Below are positions 21,420-32,165 of a stretch of DNA of 64,000 nucleotides, in pieces (positions within the stretch are counted from its first letter, which is position 1; each line of letters starts with the position of its first letter). A program made the translations under genes and the position numbers. Source of the DNA: Hydractinia symbiolongicarpus (Eukaryota > Cnidaria > Hydrozoa > Anthoathecata > Hydractiniidae); the NCBI RefSeq assembly GCF_029227915.1, contig NC_079876.1, forward strand, positions 35,385,828 through 35,449,827. The letters are read 5' to 3'. Under the pieces are notes generated by a model. That model saw nothing but the letters and a program-made list of their open reading frames with translations, made no database searches and was not told the DNA's origin.

Positions 21420-22790
21420 TATAAGAGCTTTTATCCTACCCAACATTTATTTTTATGTTGAGCCTGTGGCCATTTAGCTAGCTCCTATATTTGGCCAAAA
21501 AGTTAGAGTATAAAAATGCAGTTTGGCTACAACAATATTCTTAAGCAATAATTCTTATGCTAAATGCAATTGGCTAGGTAGCTAGCTATATACATCTTTT
21601 ATTATTTTTCTGAAAACTTTTTTCTGCAAATAAAATGGCTGAGCAATTGTTTTACCTGGACCGGTTGGTAATAACAGCCTGCTCCCTATGTTTTTCATTT
21701 AAACCAAAGTTGCAATGAAGTTTATTTTGAAAAGCGTATTACGCTTATTCACCTGTTTAACTATGTTTAACTGTACAGGATGTTTTTTTGTAGAAGGCTG
21801 TTATGTCTATGCGCATATACAACGCGGTTTACCTATACTAACGGGTCAGCCCACTGTAACAATTAATTTTTATACTTTCTTGGGAATCACACCTGTACGA
21901 ATGTTCAACACTGTTTACCTGGACTAACCGCTCAACCCTGCGTTAGCAATGGACTGTTTCTTGTGTTTTCATTTAAACAGAGTCTGCGAGAAAGTTTTTT
22001 CAAAAGGGTATTACCCCTATACGCCTGGGCAACACAGTTTAACTTCTGTACTAAGCACTCAGCCCAATGTCACGAATAATTTTTAAATTTTCACAAAAAC
22101 TTATTCCGCAAAAAAAAGTAATATTGACGGATTGTTTTTGCTATGATGAAGTAACAATGGTTTGTTAACTTTGTTTTTATTTCAGCTATTATTGCGGGAA
22201 AGTTATTTTTTTAAAAAGCCGCAACACTGCAATGGTGTATGTGCTTTCCCCTGATTAACCACATACTGTATGCATGTATGCTAAAGCGCTCCACCTGACC
22301 ATGTCACACAGTATGCGGTTTTTATTAAGCACTCCTTGGGGCGTTCAATGCCGGGTCACACATTGATTTGTGTTGTGTTTTTATTTAAACAGAGGCTGTG
22401 ATTATGCCTGTGCGACACCGTTTAACTGTACTAAGCGCTCAACCCTGTGTCACGATTAATGTTTTAACTTTCACAAAAAATTATTTCGCAAAATAAAATA
22501 ATATTGACGAATTGTTTTTGACAGGGTAACAACAGTTCGTAAACACTATTTCTTATTTCAGCTATCGTTGCGTGAAAGTTATTTTTAGAAAAATATGTTA
22601 CAGTCGCAACACTATAATGGTGTATGCGATTTACTTGATTTACGATATACTGTATACCTGCACTAAAGCGCTCCACCTGATCGTGTGGCACAGTTTACAG
22701 CTCTTATTAAGCGCTCCCACAGAGTGTTCCACTCATAGTCACACCTTGACTTGTGGCATACCCCGGCTAGTTTCCTATAATAATAGGTAT
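21420..22790 (+). repeat. dispersed repeat block with two tandem sub-copies
   Basis: Sub-copies at about 22,050-22,390 and 22,425-22,750 share GTCACGA(A/T)TAAT, AATATTGACG(G/A)ATTGTTTTTG, GCGCTCCACCTGA and TTATTAAGC. The left part (21,600-21,760) matches the repeat at 967-1,320, and ATAAGAGCTTTTATCCTACC at 21,421 matches 597. GC content is somewhat higher than in the flanks. The small open frames here are not conserved between sub-copies. Confidence 0.6.
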
Positions 22791-24109
22791 AACCGGGTTA
22801 TACTAAAGCACCCACGAAACCCTTAGCTTCATCGTAATTATCCACGATTTATTGTATATTCCTACTCTAAATATTTTCCGCTTTATGGTTGGTACTTTGA
22901 TAAAGATTTATATAGCCAATACATGTACTTTAGGAGCAGCTTCATTTGCCTTCGGTTAAGTATGATTTGCAGTCATACTTTACGCTTTATGTCGGTCGCA
23001 TTGTGTAATTTATTGCGTTAGTCGTTTCTTAAAAACAAATTGTCTAATAATTATATTATTTCACACATGGTTTTAATGGACGCGCCCCAAGTTTGTGGTC
23101 ACTATAGCAAGAAAGATACTCAAAATGTTAATTATTTTTTACACAGTAGTCTCGTTTGTACTGGCCTAATTCAAAAGCCTCACTTTGTTGTGATACTGCT
23201 ATTGTATTTTCATAACACCGTCACTTACTTTGTGATTATAATTGCAAAATGTGTGTCACTAACTATTTTGCAGTTTAATGTAGTTGCTTTTAAGAAATAG
23301 CAAATATGCTTTTCTTTTTTATTACTTTGATAAACAATCAATAAATTTATTAATTAATAATAAATTTAATCAAGATATATAAGTACAGTTATAGCAAAGC
23401 TTAGTTTGTTGCTTATTGCCAGGCCAGCAACAAATTTCTGCAACTCTAGGGTTTTATATGCACATGAAGCAAACTTCTAATCATCAACGTATCTTAAGCC
23501 AATGAAAAAGTTTTGCTTGCTGAGCATTTTGTGATGCATCTATAATGTGCAGAATTATCATTACAATTATCATCTAGATTAACTGTCAATTATAATAACG
23601 GGACACGCATGTTTTTTTTTAAATCCCAGTTTCCAATTTAAATTTAAATTAGGATTTCAGCTGAAACTAAAAGCTGTGTGTTCAACATCTAATAACAAAA
23701 AACTAATTGTCATGTCGATTAGATTGCACTTAACATAACTCAAACTTATGTTGTATTTCGTTAAAACTGCTCGGAATTAAAATTCGCCTTTCCTAATATT
23801 TGGTAGAATTTTTCTCTCCGAATCATTTTACAAAGTGCATGCCGTTATAGCTTTCCCAACTTTCTAGCTGCGTCAATTTTAAGGTTGATAGGCTAACATC
23901 GATTTTTTCATACCACCGCCAACATAACACTAGTTATTAGAGTCCATACTTTGGCGCACACGTTACAATTTTTTAGTGTCATTTTCTACTGTATCCGCAC
24001 CACCAAATAACCCACACCAAGAAAAATTGTTATACTGAGATCAGCAATTAACAATTAACACCGAGGAAAAGTATTGTTTAAATTAAATAAGACTCCAATG
24101 TAGACACAT
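22791..24109. other. no gene recognised
   Basis: An 86-codon open frame at 23,040-23,300 begins at TTG and has no recognisable domain. Otherwise this is AT-rich non-coding sequence, and it may include the promoter of the small gene that starts at 24,110. Confidence 0.35.
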
Positions 24110-24942
24110 ATGAAGCAATCACTCATGAGAGCGAACTTGTTTTTTTGTCTTTTGTTAATAATTGTAGTTGCACAAATCCTCTCAAATCGTGTAAGCGCAT
24201 TTTTTAATTAATTTTTGTTGAAACTTAAATACTCCATTACTATTATTACTATTGTTATTATTATTACTAGTGAAGTTGGTAGTTTGATTAAAATCGTTTC
24301 TTAGGCAAATATTTTACCGCTTTTCATATTTTGCTAACATCAATATGAGAAGCCCAAATAAACAGGGATTAATTTTAAGATTTTTTCTTTCTTTTTATTG
24401 GTCTTTTAATAGTCTGTCTAATTGTACAATGGGAATTAAGCCTATTTTAGCACTACTTAACTCTAGGCATGTAAACTTGGACAATGGTTAATAGTCTGAC
24501 AATGAAACACCCACACCTTTAGGGAACTGCGTGCAAATAAACAATCTACTATAAGGGGTTATTTAATTACATCATGCCGACCTCTTTTTTAAAATCGAGA
24601 CGCACCTTGAGACGTCAAAATATTACATGCCTGCTAAGTGTTTTATGGCAAATGCAAAGATAAATATGTCAAACAACCCTATTCGGAGAGTGTATATACT
24701 TCCATAAGCGGTCTAAGGTACTACAAGAAATCAAATTATTAGCCCCTAAACTATCACCATAAACTTGCTTAGTTCAAAAATATTCTGGCTACTTGAAACT
24801 ATAGTCCATGGAAATCCTCTTTTTAAAAGAAGATAATTTGATATGCTGGACGCGTAAGATGTTAAATGCTTTTTGCCAGAACACTACAGCAGACTTCAGT
24901 CCCAGTCTCGGAATTGAACATTTTGATATCAGCGTCACCTGA
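24110..24942 (+). CDS. candidate two-exon secreted small peptide, 47 aa
   Basis: Exon 1 (24110-24190) encodes 27 residues: a charged start MKQSLMRAN, a hydrophobic core LFFCLLLIIVVAQI and SNR before a GTAAGC donor. This is a typical signal peptide or membrane anchor. Exon 2 is placed at 24880-24942 after a TTTTTGCCAG acceptor. It stays in phase 0, adds 20 residues starting NTTADFSPSL and stops at TGA. Asn28-Thr-Thr is an N-glycosylation sequon. If cleaved near Ala21, the product would be a short acidic secreted peptide. The donor and signal core are convincing, but the exon 2 choice is the best of several and could be wrong. Unspliced, the frame ends six codons past the donor. No peptide family was recognised. 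Confidence 0.4.
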
Positions 24943-25576
24943 TTGTTATAGGATCAACGGTTCCGTCCTTTTTGCATTAAAAACAAACACACCACAGCAT
25001 CAACTTTGCTGATCAACACACATGCTCAGCATAGATGGACAGCATGCACGCTTTAGTCTTTATAAGATCAAGGGTTGTGGAGCGGCAACAGGTTCCCTAT
25101 GTTCTCAAGCGAGATATTATACTTGACAGTACTATCAAGAATTTTTTTAGCAATTTAAAAGTCCCCAGGTAACGTCGTCCCCAGGGCTTTTTTTCACTCT
25201 TTAATAATTTCTCTAGGTTTTCTTTTTAAAATGAGAGTCGAGGTTTAGAACACTTCTACTCCGTGCGAGTTTAAAAATTGTGAATCCGTATAAACGCACG
25301 CGTTTCTCAGCAAGTCCATTTTCCTGCATGATGGCTTTTTTCTATTTTCCATGTTTTTGTTTCTGAGCTATTTACTCTGCGCTCTCATATTGACTGAACG
25401 ATTATTTGGCTAATAAGCGCTTATTAAAAAGTTTGCAGAATAAGCATTCAAGTACCCAGAGCTATATGTGATAAACATCAAAAAACACTTTTTTTATCAT
25501 ATCAACAACAACATCAAGAACAGTGCACAGTATACACTGTCCCGTCGTTTCCAGTGGGATTTTTCCTTACATTTCA
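24943..25576. other. no gene recognised
   Basis: Mixed-composition intergenic sequence. It could contain the 3' UTR of the plus-strand gene ending at 24,942 and of the minus-strand exons at 25,577. Nothing more was supported. Confidence 0.35.
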
Positions 25577-25850
25577 TCAGATAAAGACAGCAACATTATA
25601 GCCATCATTTGTAGGCACTGTTGGGTACTCTAAAATATAAAAGACATGGTTTTATTAATGTAGAGAGAAGTAAAAGCAGGTTTCCGGAAGTTTGCTGGAA
25701 AGATTTGTTAGCTAGCTTTATAAAAGAAACATAAGAGAATTAGGATAATAAGAACATAAGAAAGTAAAAGTAATATCGTGACAAACCTGAGTTCATTTCT
25801 TCTTTTTTCCTCTTTAAAGCACAGACTGTTCTTTCATAAGGGTATTCAAG
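25577..25850 (-). CDS. candidate last two exons of a minus-strand gene, C-terminal tail
   Basis: On the minus strand a segment ending at 25,787 (donor GTTTGT) encodes a tail including CALKRKKEEMNS. It joins in phase to 25629-25577 (acceptor ATTTTAG), which encodes EYPTVPTNDGYNVAVFI and a TGA stop. The frame is kept across the junction. The upstream limit of the first segment is uncertain: an in-frame stop lies near 25,852, so an acceptor must lie between. A basic stretch followed by a Tyr-containing acidic tail would suit the cytoplasmic end of a membrane protein, but no membrane segment was found in the window. Confidence 0.3.
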
Positions 25851-25852
25851 TA

Positions 25853-26609
25853 ACCATCAGAAAACACGCAAAAATTTATTAATATCATTTTATTTTCCTT
25901 TGCTCTCATGACAAAACTTTAAACATTCCTCAGCAGTTTTTATTGTTTACGTTTTTTTTCTCCTTTTTTCTTCCAATTTTGATTTGCAAATTTCGCGCCA
26001 AAAAGTCACTTCAGACGTACACAAAAATATCTTCTTTGAGATACGCCAGTATGTAAAATACTTTTTAATCTTGAGGTCATAAGTGGACACCTGATTATCT
26101 TTTTAAAATAGTACCTTTGTAAGAAATATTATTGCTCGCTAAAGTGGTAGTTGGGCTTCACTTGCGCTCAGCTCGCTGGCTTAGCTCTGCAAAAAGGCTT
26201 TATAGGGACGTCGGGTTGGCATTTCAGGTTTAGAGCAATTGAGAAAAGAGAATAATATTAAGTCCAGTTAGAATTTTGGTATTCTAATAAAATCATGTAT
26301 ACCACCGTTAAGAAACGATCTCTCCAATATTCGGTAATAATTCGTTAATATCCAAATAATTACCATTAATTACCTAGACAAAACGAGTGACATATCGATG
26401 TGATAAAACTGAGAAATATGGTTAGCTCTGTACTGGTATTGTAACATATAAATGAACGATTCTAGCACATGCAAACAGGCAAAAGAAAGCTGTGACAACC
26501 TAGTTATGATAATATTAAAAAGCTAACTGATAAATACAAAAAGAAACCTCAACCTTAATAACTTCTTTTTCTCAACCGTAGTGTTTACGATTTGCCAAAA
26601 ATTTATAAA
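25853..26609. other. no gene recognised
   Basis: AT-rich intergenic or intronic sequence. If the minus-strand exon pair at 25.6-25.8 kb is real, its upstream exons should lie here or farther right, but I could not place any. Confidence 0.3.
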
Positions 26610-26945
26610 TCAACTATAATATCTGAAATATAACAGTGATTTCTCAGAACTTGAAAGACTTAGAATGCGATTTATTAAGTTGTTTTTGTATCTAAGTTCC
26701 TCTTCAAGAAATTTTATTCTTTCACGATACGAAATAAACAACTCTTCCAAAACAAAGCGATCCGTAAAAGTAAATTTGCTTTCCCATTTATTAGAGCGCT
26801 GCGCTTTTACCTTCGTTTCGTCATACATTCTGTCGATAAATGCTTCGTCACTTTCTGACTTCTCTTCACTTCTTCTTGAGTCTTTTTCCAAGACAATGGG
26901 TATTTCCGACTGTTCCAATATATTTTCTTCATTAATCCTTGACAT
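26610..26945 (-). CDS. 111-aa charged, coiled-coil-like protein, possibly mobile-element derived
   Basis: An ATG-initiated frame of 111 codons, MSRINEEN onward, rich in Glu, Lys, Arg and Ser. Residues 65-95 (RFVLEELF, YRERIKFLEEEL, LINRIL) have heptad spacing typical of a coiled coil. The pattern FLEEELRYKNNLIN recalls a tail motif that I have seen in many uncharacterised cnidarian repeat-encoded proteins, but this is memory, not a search. It lies downstream of, and on the same strand as, the piggyBac remnant, with about 310 bp between them. The long charged frame in AT-rich DNA supports coding origin. Confidence 0.4.
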   Translation of the reverse strand: MSRINEENILEQSEIPIVLEKDSRRSEEKSESDEAFIDRMYDETKVKAQRSNKWESKFTFTDRFVLEELFISYRERIKFLEEELRYKNNLINRILSLSSSEKSLLYFRYYS

Positions 26946-27255
26946 AATTAAACTTTAACTCAGGGACCTACAAATAGTGATTCCACTAAAACACACCTGT
27001 TCTCCGTATCAAAGAAAGTGACTTAAGAACCGATAGTGTTACCGTTTGACATAGAAACTAAAAACAAAAAATAAAAGCATTCTTTTTTTTTGAGTTTTTG
27101 AAGTCTGTACGACATAAAAGAAGAGGTTCCCATATATTACAAAGAAAAAGCACAGATAATCGGGGTATATATGTAAAATTAATATCTAAAGTCAAGGAAA
27201 TTTTGAAAACGCACAACAAATATCCAAAGTCAGGGAAATTATGAACGTTGTTTAC

Positions 27256-28978
27256 CTACTGACACTTTCTACACTTTTGTAGAAGATTTTCACGACATGC
27301 ATGTTTACCACATGAATGTCAGAGCGACTTCGAGCATGGCAACTTCCCTTTTCTTCCTGAATAAGCTTCCCTGGTAGAATCTGAATAACACACATGACAA
27401 CGTGCGCGCTGTTTACTAAACGAATGTTGCGGCTGTTGCGGCCTGCCAAGGATCAACTTGATCTTTTCTTGATTTGCCATTAAAGTGGGTTCACGCTCTT
27501 CGATAAGGAGCTTTACAAATTACATCACTAAATCGAAAACATATTCAAATGAGTTCACTTTGCAGGGATCTTTGTTTTGATTGAGTGCGTGGATCGTTGC
27601 ACTATTTACACGTGCCATATCAATGATATACGAGAATACAACGATGGATCATTTCCTTGATATTGGCTTACATGTGTGGAAACTCATACTCTGGTCGATG
27701 ATATCAGTCCCCCCATTGTAAAATCATTGAGTTTGTACTGGGCTAATTTATTGTGGTTGTCATCTTTTGTAATTCCCAATAGCGGGGGAAGTGTTGACAA
27801 GAGTAGAACATTTTTCTTTGTTGTCGCTGTCTTTACTACGTACGACGAAAGGCGAAGAGGTCCATCTTGTTGCCAATAAATCTCTAATGATAATGGTTTT
27901 CGGTCTTGCATACATTTTATTGCTGGTGGAATTCCTTTTTTGTTTATTTGCACCGTTCCGATACTTGTAATGTGTTTACCGTACAACCAGATTGATAACG
28001 ACATTGACGTGTATAAACGATTAAATGAGATATTTCGTCCGGCTAGTTTCGTCATGCTTTTCAATCTTTCAATCAAATATTTCACAATTTCTTCTGCATC
28101 TTGTACATAATATTCACCACCTTATTCAACCGGTCTTCCACTATATGGTGCAGCAACAAAGTTGTATGGATAACGAGCTGCATTTATGGACTTGAATAGT
28201 ATGCCATATTTAACTGGCTTGTTTGGGTTGTACTGTTGGAACCCTATCTGTGTCCTCATAGTGTACAATGTCTCATCTAAAGAAAGATAATCACCCGGCA
28301 ATGCATGCAACGATGGTTGAAGTCCTCGAAAAGTTCTCGTATAACGGCAAAACGATCTTTCTTCCATCCCTCGACGGGAGTTGTTTGGTCGTAAAATTGA
28401 AGGTTTGACAAAACAAATGTAAAGCGATTACGAGACATGGTTACACTAAATATTGGTGGACCATAGTCGTTAGAAAAAAAATTATCAATACTAATTGTAT
28501 TGAGGTTATAAAGCCCTTTATATAAAAACAGTCCCACAAATGCAAAAGTTCAGATGGAACAGTAGGTTTTATAAACGGGTATCTGTTATTGTCTAATTCA
28601 TCCGGAAGTTTAGCGACAAAGTTTTCAATTTTCATGATTGTATAATTGACAAGCTTGTGAATCATATGAGTGATAAAATGTTCAACAGGTTCCCTGTTAT
28701 CTTTGGTACCCTTGGCTACCGGAGCAACACCTTGATGACCTCTAATAACATTCGCTCGATTGTTTCGCCCTGTGTTTACGTTGATTGGGCGGTTATCGAA
28801 TTTGTAATGTATGTCATTGTTTCTATTTCTGTCCACTTTTACAACTCCTTAAAGGCTTTTGAGTTTAATTGGCCAAGTATTGGTACTATGCACTAATCCT
28901 TGGCTTGTTAGTTAACGACGTTTCAAACAGTTCGCACACCTACGACGTCTCAAACAGTGTCAGCCTTTTCGACGTCAT
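27256..28978 (-). pseudogene. piggyBac-like transposase, broken
   Basis: Read on the minus strand, an N-terminus (MTSKRLTLFE, from 28,978) is followed by a frame with RNNRANVIRG, then a DDE-domain part with MSRNRFTFVLSNLQFYD and DRFAVIRELFE (28,277-28,537). Next come LSLDETLY and YNPNKPVKYGI (about 28,280-28,180), then NISFNRLYTS with GTVQINKKGIP, then VLLLSTLPP. A Cys/His-rich tail (CHVC, PCSK, CGKHAC) lies at 27,256-27,410 like the C-terminal cross-brace of the family. The frame is broken at several points and has in-frame stops. The first acidic residue is kept (LDE). The second position reads Asn-rich without the usual Asp, and the GGVD-like third motif reads MGGLIS. The enzyme is therefore dead. 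TTAA-flanked terminal repeats were not identified. Confidence 0.8.
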
Positions 28979-29579
28979 CTTTGTTACTTATATGAAACTT
29001 TGTACTAAGAAGTATAAAAATGTCGTTCTTAATGTTTATATCAGAATACATGTCATCCTCAATATTTCCAACAAAAAATGTCAAATTACGAAAAGTCCGA
29101 AAATTTGTATATTTGGGCTAGACCGACAGACCAACCGATGTGAACGCGCGGCACGCCGAAAAAAAAAGTGATCGCTAGTAAAAAATAATAAAAGTCATCA
29201 AATTTCAGCACTCAGTCACATCTCTAACAAACGTTATGCTTAGTCACCATGCGAAAACTTTGTTGGAATAATAATAAAATTCTTAGAAATTGATTATTTA
29301 AAAAACCCTTTTATTTAATCATTCTACAATTACAATTAGGCGCAGGACCACGAATACCGTCGACTACTTTCATTTTCGTCGAGTCTCATAAATAATTGCA
29401 AACATAATATTCTCTTTTTACTAGCAAGAAGAATTTGCACGAATATGGGATAGAAACGGACATCGGAAAATTACACAACACGATCCACGCACACCGAAAT
29501 TAAGAAACGACAAAAATGTTTTAGCTTCAACTTCTACACGAGCCTGTGAATTACAAAACGCGCCAGTTGCCTTACTCCA
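28979..29579. other. no gene recognised; flank of piggyBac remnant
   Basis: AT-rich sequence. It could contain the left terminal sequence of the piggyBac element, but I could not define a terminal inverted repeat. Confidence 0.35.
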
Positions 29580-29950
29580 AAAACGAGCCGATAATTTATC
29601 ATAAAACGAGCCGATAATTTATCACAAAACGAGCGGATAATTTTCACAAGAGGAGCCGATAATTTTTACAAAACGAGACAATAATTTATCACAAAATAAG
29701 CCGATAATTTATTACAAAACGAGACGATAATTTATCACAAAACGAGCCAATAATTTTTACAACACAAGACAATAATTTATCACAAAATAAGCCGATAATT
29801 TATTACCAAACGAGACGATAATTTATCACAAAACGAGCCGATAATTTTCACAAAACGAGACGACAATTTCTACAAAACAAGACAATAATTTATCACAAAA
29901 TAAGCCGATAATTTATTACAAAACGAGACGATAATTTCTCACAACACAAG
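29580..29950 (+). repeat. ~23-bp minisatellite, about 16 copies, with higher-order pattern
   Basis: The unit is ACAAAACGAGCCGATAATTT plus ATC or similar. Variant units recur in a fixed order (GAGACAAT or AAGACAAT, then AAGCCG, then GAGACG, then GAGCC), so a four-unit block of about 92 bp is itself repeated about three times. No reading frame is maintained. Confidence 0.85.
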
Positions 29951-31783
29951 CTTTGTTTACGTTATATTTATCAACCCATAATAATTAACCTTATTAATTG
30001 CCTTTTTTTTCTTGATGCATATTATTTCCGTATACAGTCCCTGAAATTCAGTATTCTCTGTTAATACCTAAAATCGCTTCATATCTTCTGGCTTATTTTC
30101 CATTCTAATGACATTTACGCCATCCATCAGTAAATATCAAATAATCCGCTCGAAGGTGAATCACACTAAATCGGAATTCTGAAAAGAATAACCAAGGAAA
30201 AAGCAGGTCCTTATGATGAAATTTAGATAAGGTGGTATGCCTCATAACTTTATAAATTGTTTTTGACATTTTTTGCCAAATCGCGTTGAAGTTGTACTGT
30301 ACACAGCCATTGGCATGATATACAATTGCATCTTTGACGCAGGCTTAAAATATTCATTCAAAATCAAGGTTATGTAGGCGTCTAATCAACAACATATAAG
30401 GACTTTAACAAGAAATTGTGATGCAATTCTTTTTGCTCAAAACAAGTCATCTTCTTTAATCTCTATTCGTCCCATTTGAGAAAGTTTTTGGGCAATACAT
30501 ATAGTTAGTGATATATTTGGTTTATAAAATGTCTTCCTGCTTTTAAACATGAGTAGAAAAAGTGGGGCAAGTAGAATATATACTGGACAATACTCTGGAC
30601 AATCCGATATACTTCATATATCGGGTTATAATTGTAAAATTCGGGGAAAATGGCTTCAAAAGTTTGCAAAAATGTTGGAATTACAAACATAAACACTTTG
30701 CACAATCTTTATGCTCATATAATCATTAGATCAGCTTTTATACTATCTTCATTTAAAGAGTTTTGAGCAATAAGTCGTGCCTGCCATGGGCGTCTTACAT
30801 TCCACTGAATGCAACAAACACTAAGCAAGTGACGTAACTTAATAGTAATAATAAAATGTCTTTCTGAAAAAAAACAAATTCATTCTTATAAAAACATTGT
30901 AAACTGTGTTATATCCTCCAACATAATCAACTAATACGGACTGTAACGCAAATAATCATGTCGCGTCTTAATTGGTTAATCTACACGGAATATGCTGTAT
31001 TTATTATTTTCTACCGATGAACGAGTACAAGGCTTGTAAAAATAAGATTTAAGAGTCTGTATTACTGTATTACACAATAATGGAGGTTTTTGCCTCACGA
31101 GATTAGTTGTGTGTTCGAATAGCATTACAAACTGACGTAAGAATGTCTCCATCATTATTTATCAAGACTAAACCAATTCCAAAAATCGGATTATATATCG
31201 AAAAATTTTGCGTGGCTTAGATGTACGCGAGAGGGGAAATATTTAGTCATGTTTTTGCTTTTGGCGGCGGGAGTATTACATTTTGTTTCTACTAATTTCA
31301 AAGAAAATGATATTCGAGAAATATCAGATACATGAAAATAAACTTGTGCAGGTCTCTCAAAAAACGGGACGTATAATATCAAGCCACTTCGTAATAATTA
31401 TAGTGATAAATTGGTTAGTATAGAATTTAAATAACATGAGCGCATAGATTTAATATTAAATTGAAAAATGTATAAGCAATAAGTACATTGTTGTGAAGGA
31501 TCAGTTCAGTTAACTGTTGATTTTGAATAAATGACAGTTCAAATATGCATATATTTTATTTTTTGCAAGCCAGCTTTCGTCAACTCTCCAGTTGGCATGA
31601 TCACACTGACTTTTCGAATACTTTTCTAACGTATAAAATACTTAATACAAAAAATAAAATGGTAACAATAAGAATTCTTAAAACAATTCCAAAGGTATCG
31701 ATTTAACTGTGTTATTAAGAATAGGTCGGTCACGCTCCATAAGATCTCCATTTGAGAGAGCTTAAAATCCTTTAACTCAGTAG
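29951..31783. other. no gene recognised
   Basis: AT-rich sequence. Minus-strand open frames at 30,505-30,705 and 31,191-31,382 show no domain and are probably chance. Nothing was supported. Confidence 0.35.
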
Positions 31784-32165
31784 TTAAGATGGAATAGTAG
31801 GAGAGCGATCAGCAGTGGTCTGAGGATTAACTTTGAGGCGCTTTCCAGTAAGAGCAGCAATACCCAAATGCACGGACACACGAACTTTAAAATGGCGTTT
31901 GGTTTTGCCATAATAAGTGGCGTTGCAGCCGCTACACCTAAAACAGTAAGCAAGTCCTGAGTGTAAATAATATGATAATTTAAGACGATTCAAACGCGTT
32001 CTAAGTTCTAAGTTTTAATAAAATGTTACGCAAAAACGGTAAAACGAGAAGCCGCTCTTTCTTAGGAGCAAGGAGTACCTTGTTAGGTTGACCATGTTTG
32101 ACCATTCTGAGGCAGAAGTCAAAAACTTTTGATGCGCACTCATTCCTACCAAGTATGTCTCTAGC
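31784..32165 (-). pseudogene. Penelope-like element C-terminal (GIY-YIG) fragment
   Basis: The minus-strand frame reads YCFRCSGCNATYYGKTKRHF with KVRVSVHLGIA after it. This is the pattern of a GIY-YIG endonuclease preceded by a Cys pair, as at the C-terminus of Penelope-like retroelements. Upstream on the same strand (32,165-32,000), in another frame, LGRNECASKVFDFCL and QPNKVLLAPKK-like sequence fits the linker of such elements. The copy is truncated and frameshifted, and the end of the frame (TADRSPTIPS) has drifted. No reverse transcriptase core was found nearby. Confidence 0.6.

Noticed and set aside
26665-26958. Plus-strand 97-codon hydrophobic frame
   Set aside because: Antisense of the charged minus-strand frame at 26,610-26,945, which has the more protein-like composition.
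27684-27879. Plus-strand frame opposite the piggyBac remnant
   Set aside because: Antisense shadow of the transposase reading.
29580-29950. CRISPR-like array of short repeats
   Set aside because: The units are contiguous with no unique spacers and the genome is eukaryotic, so it is a minisatellite.
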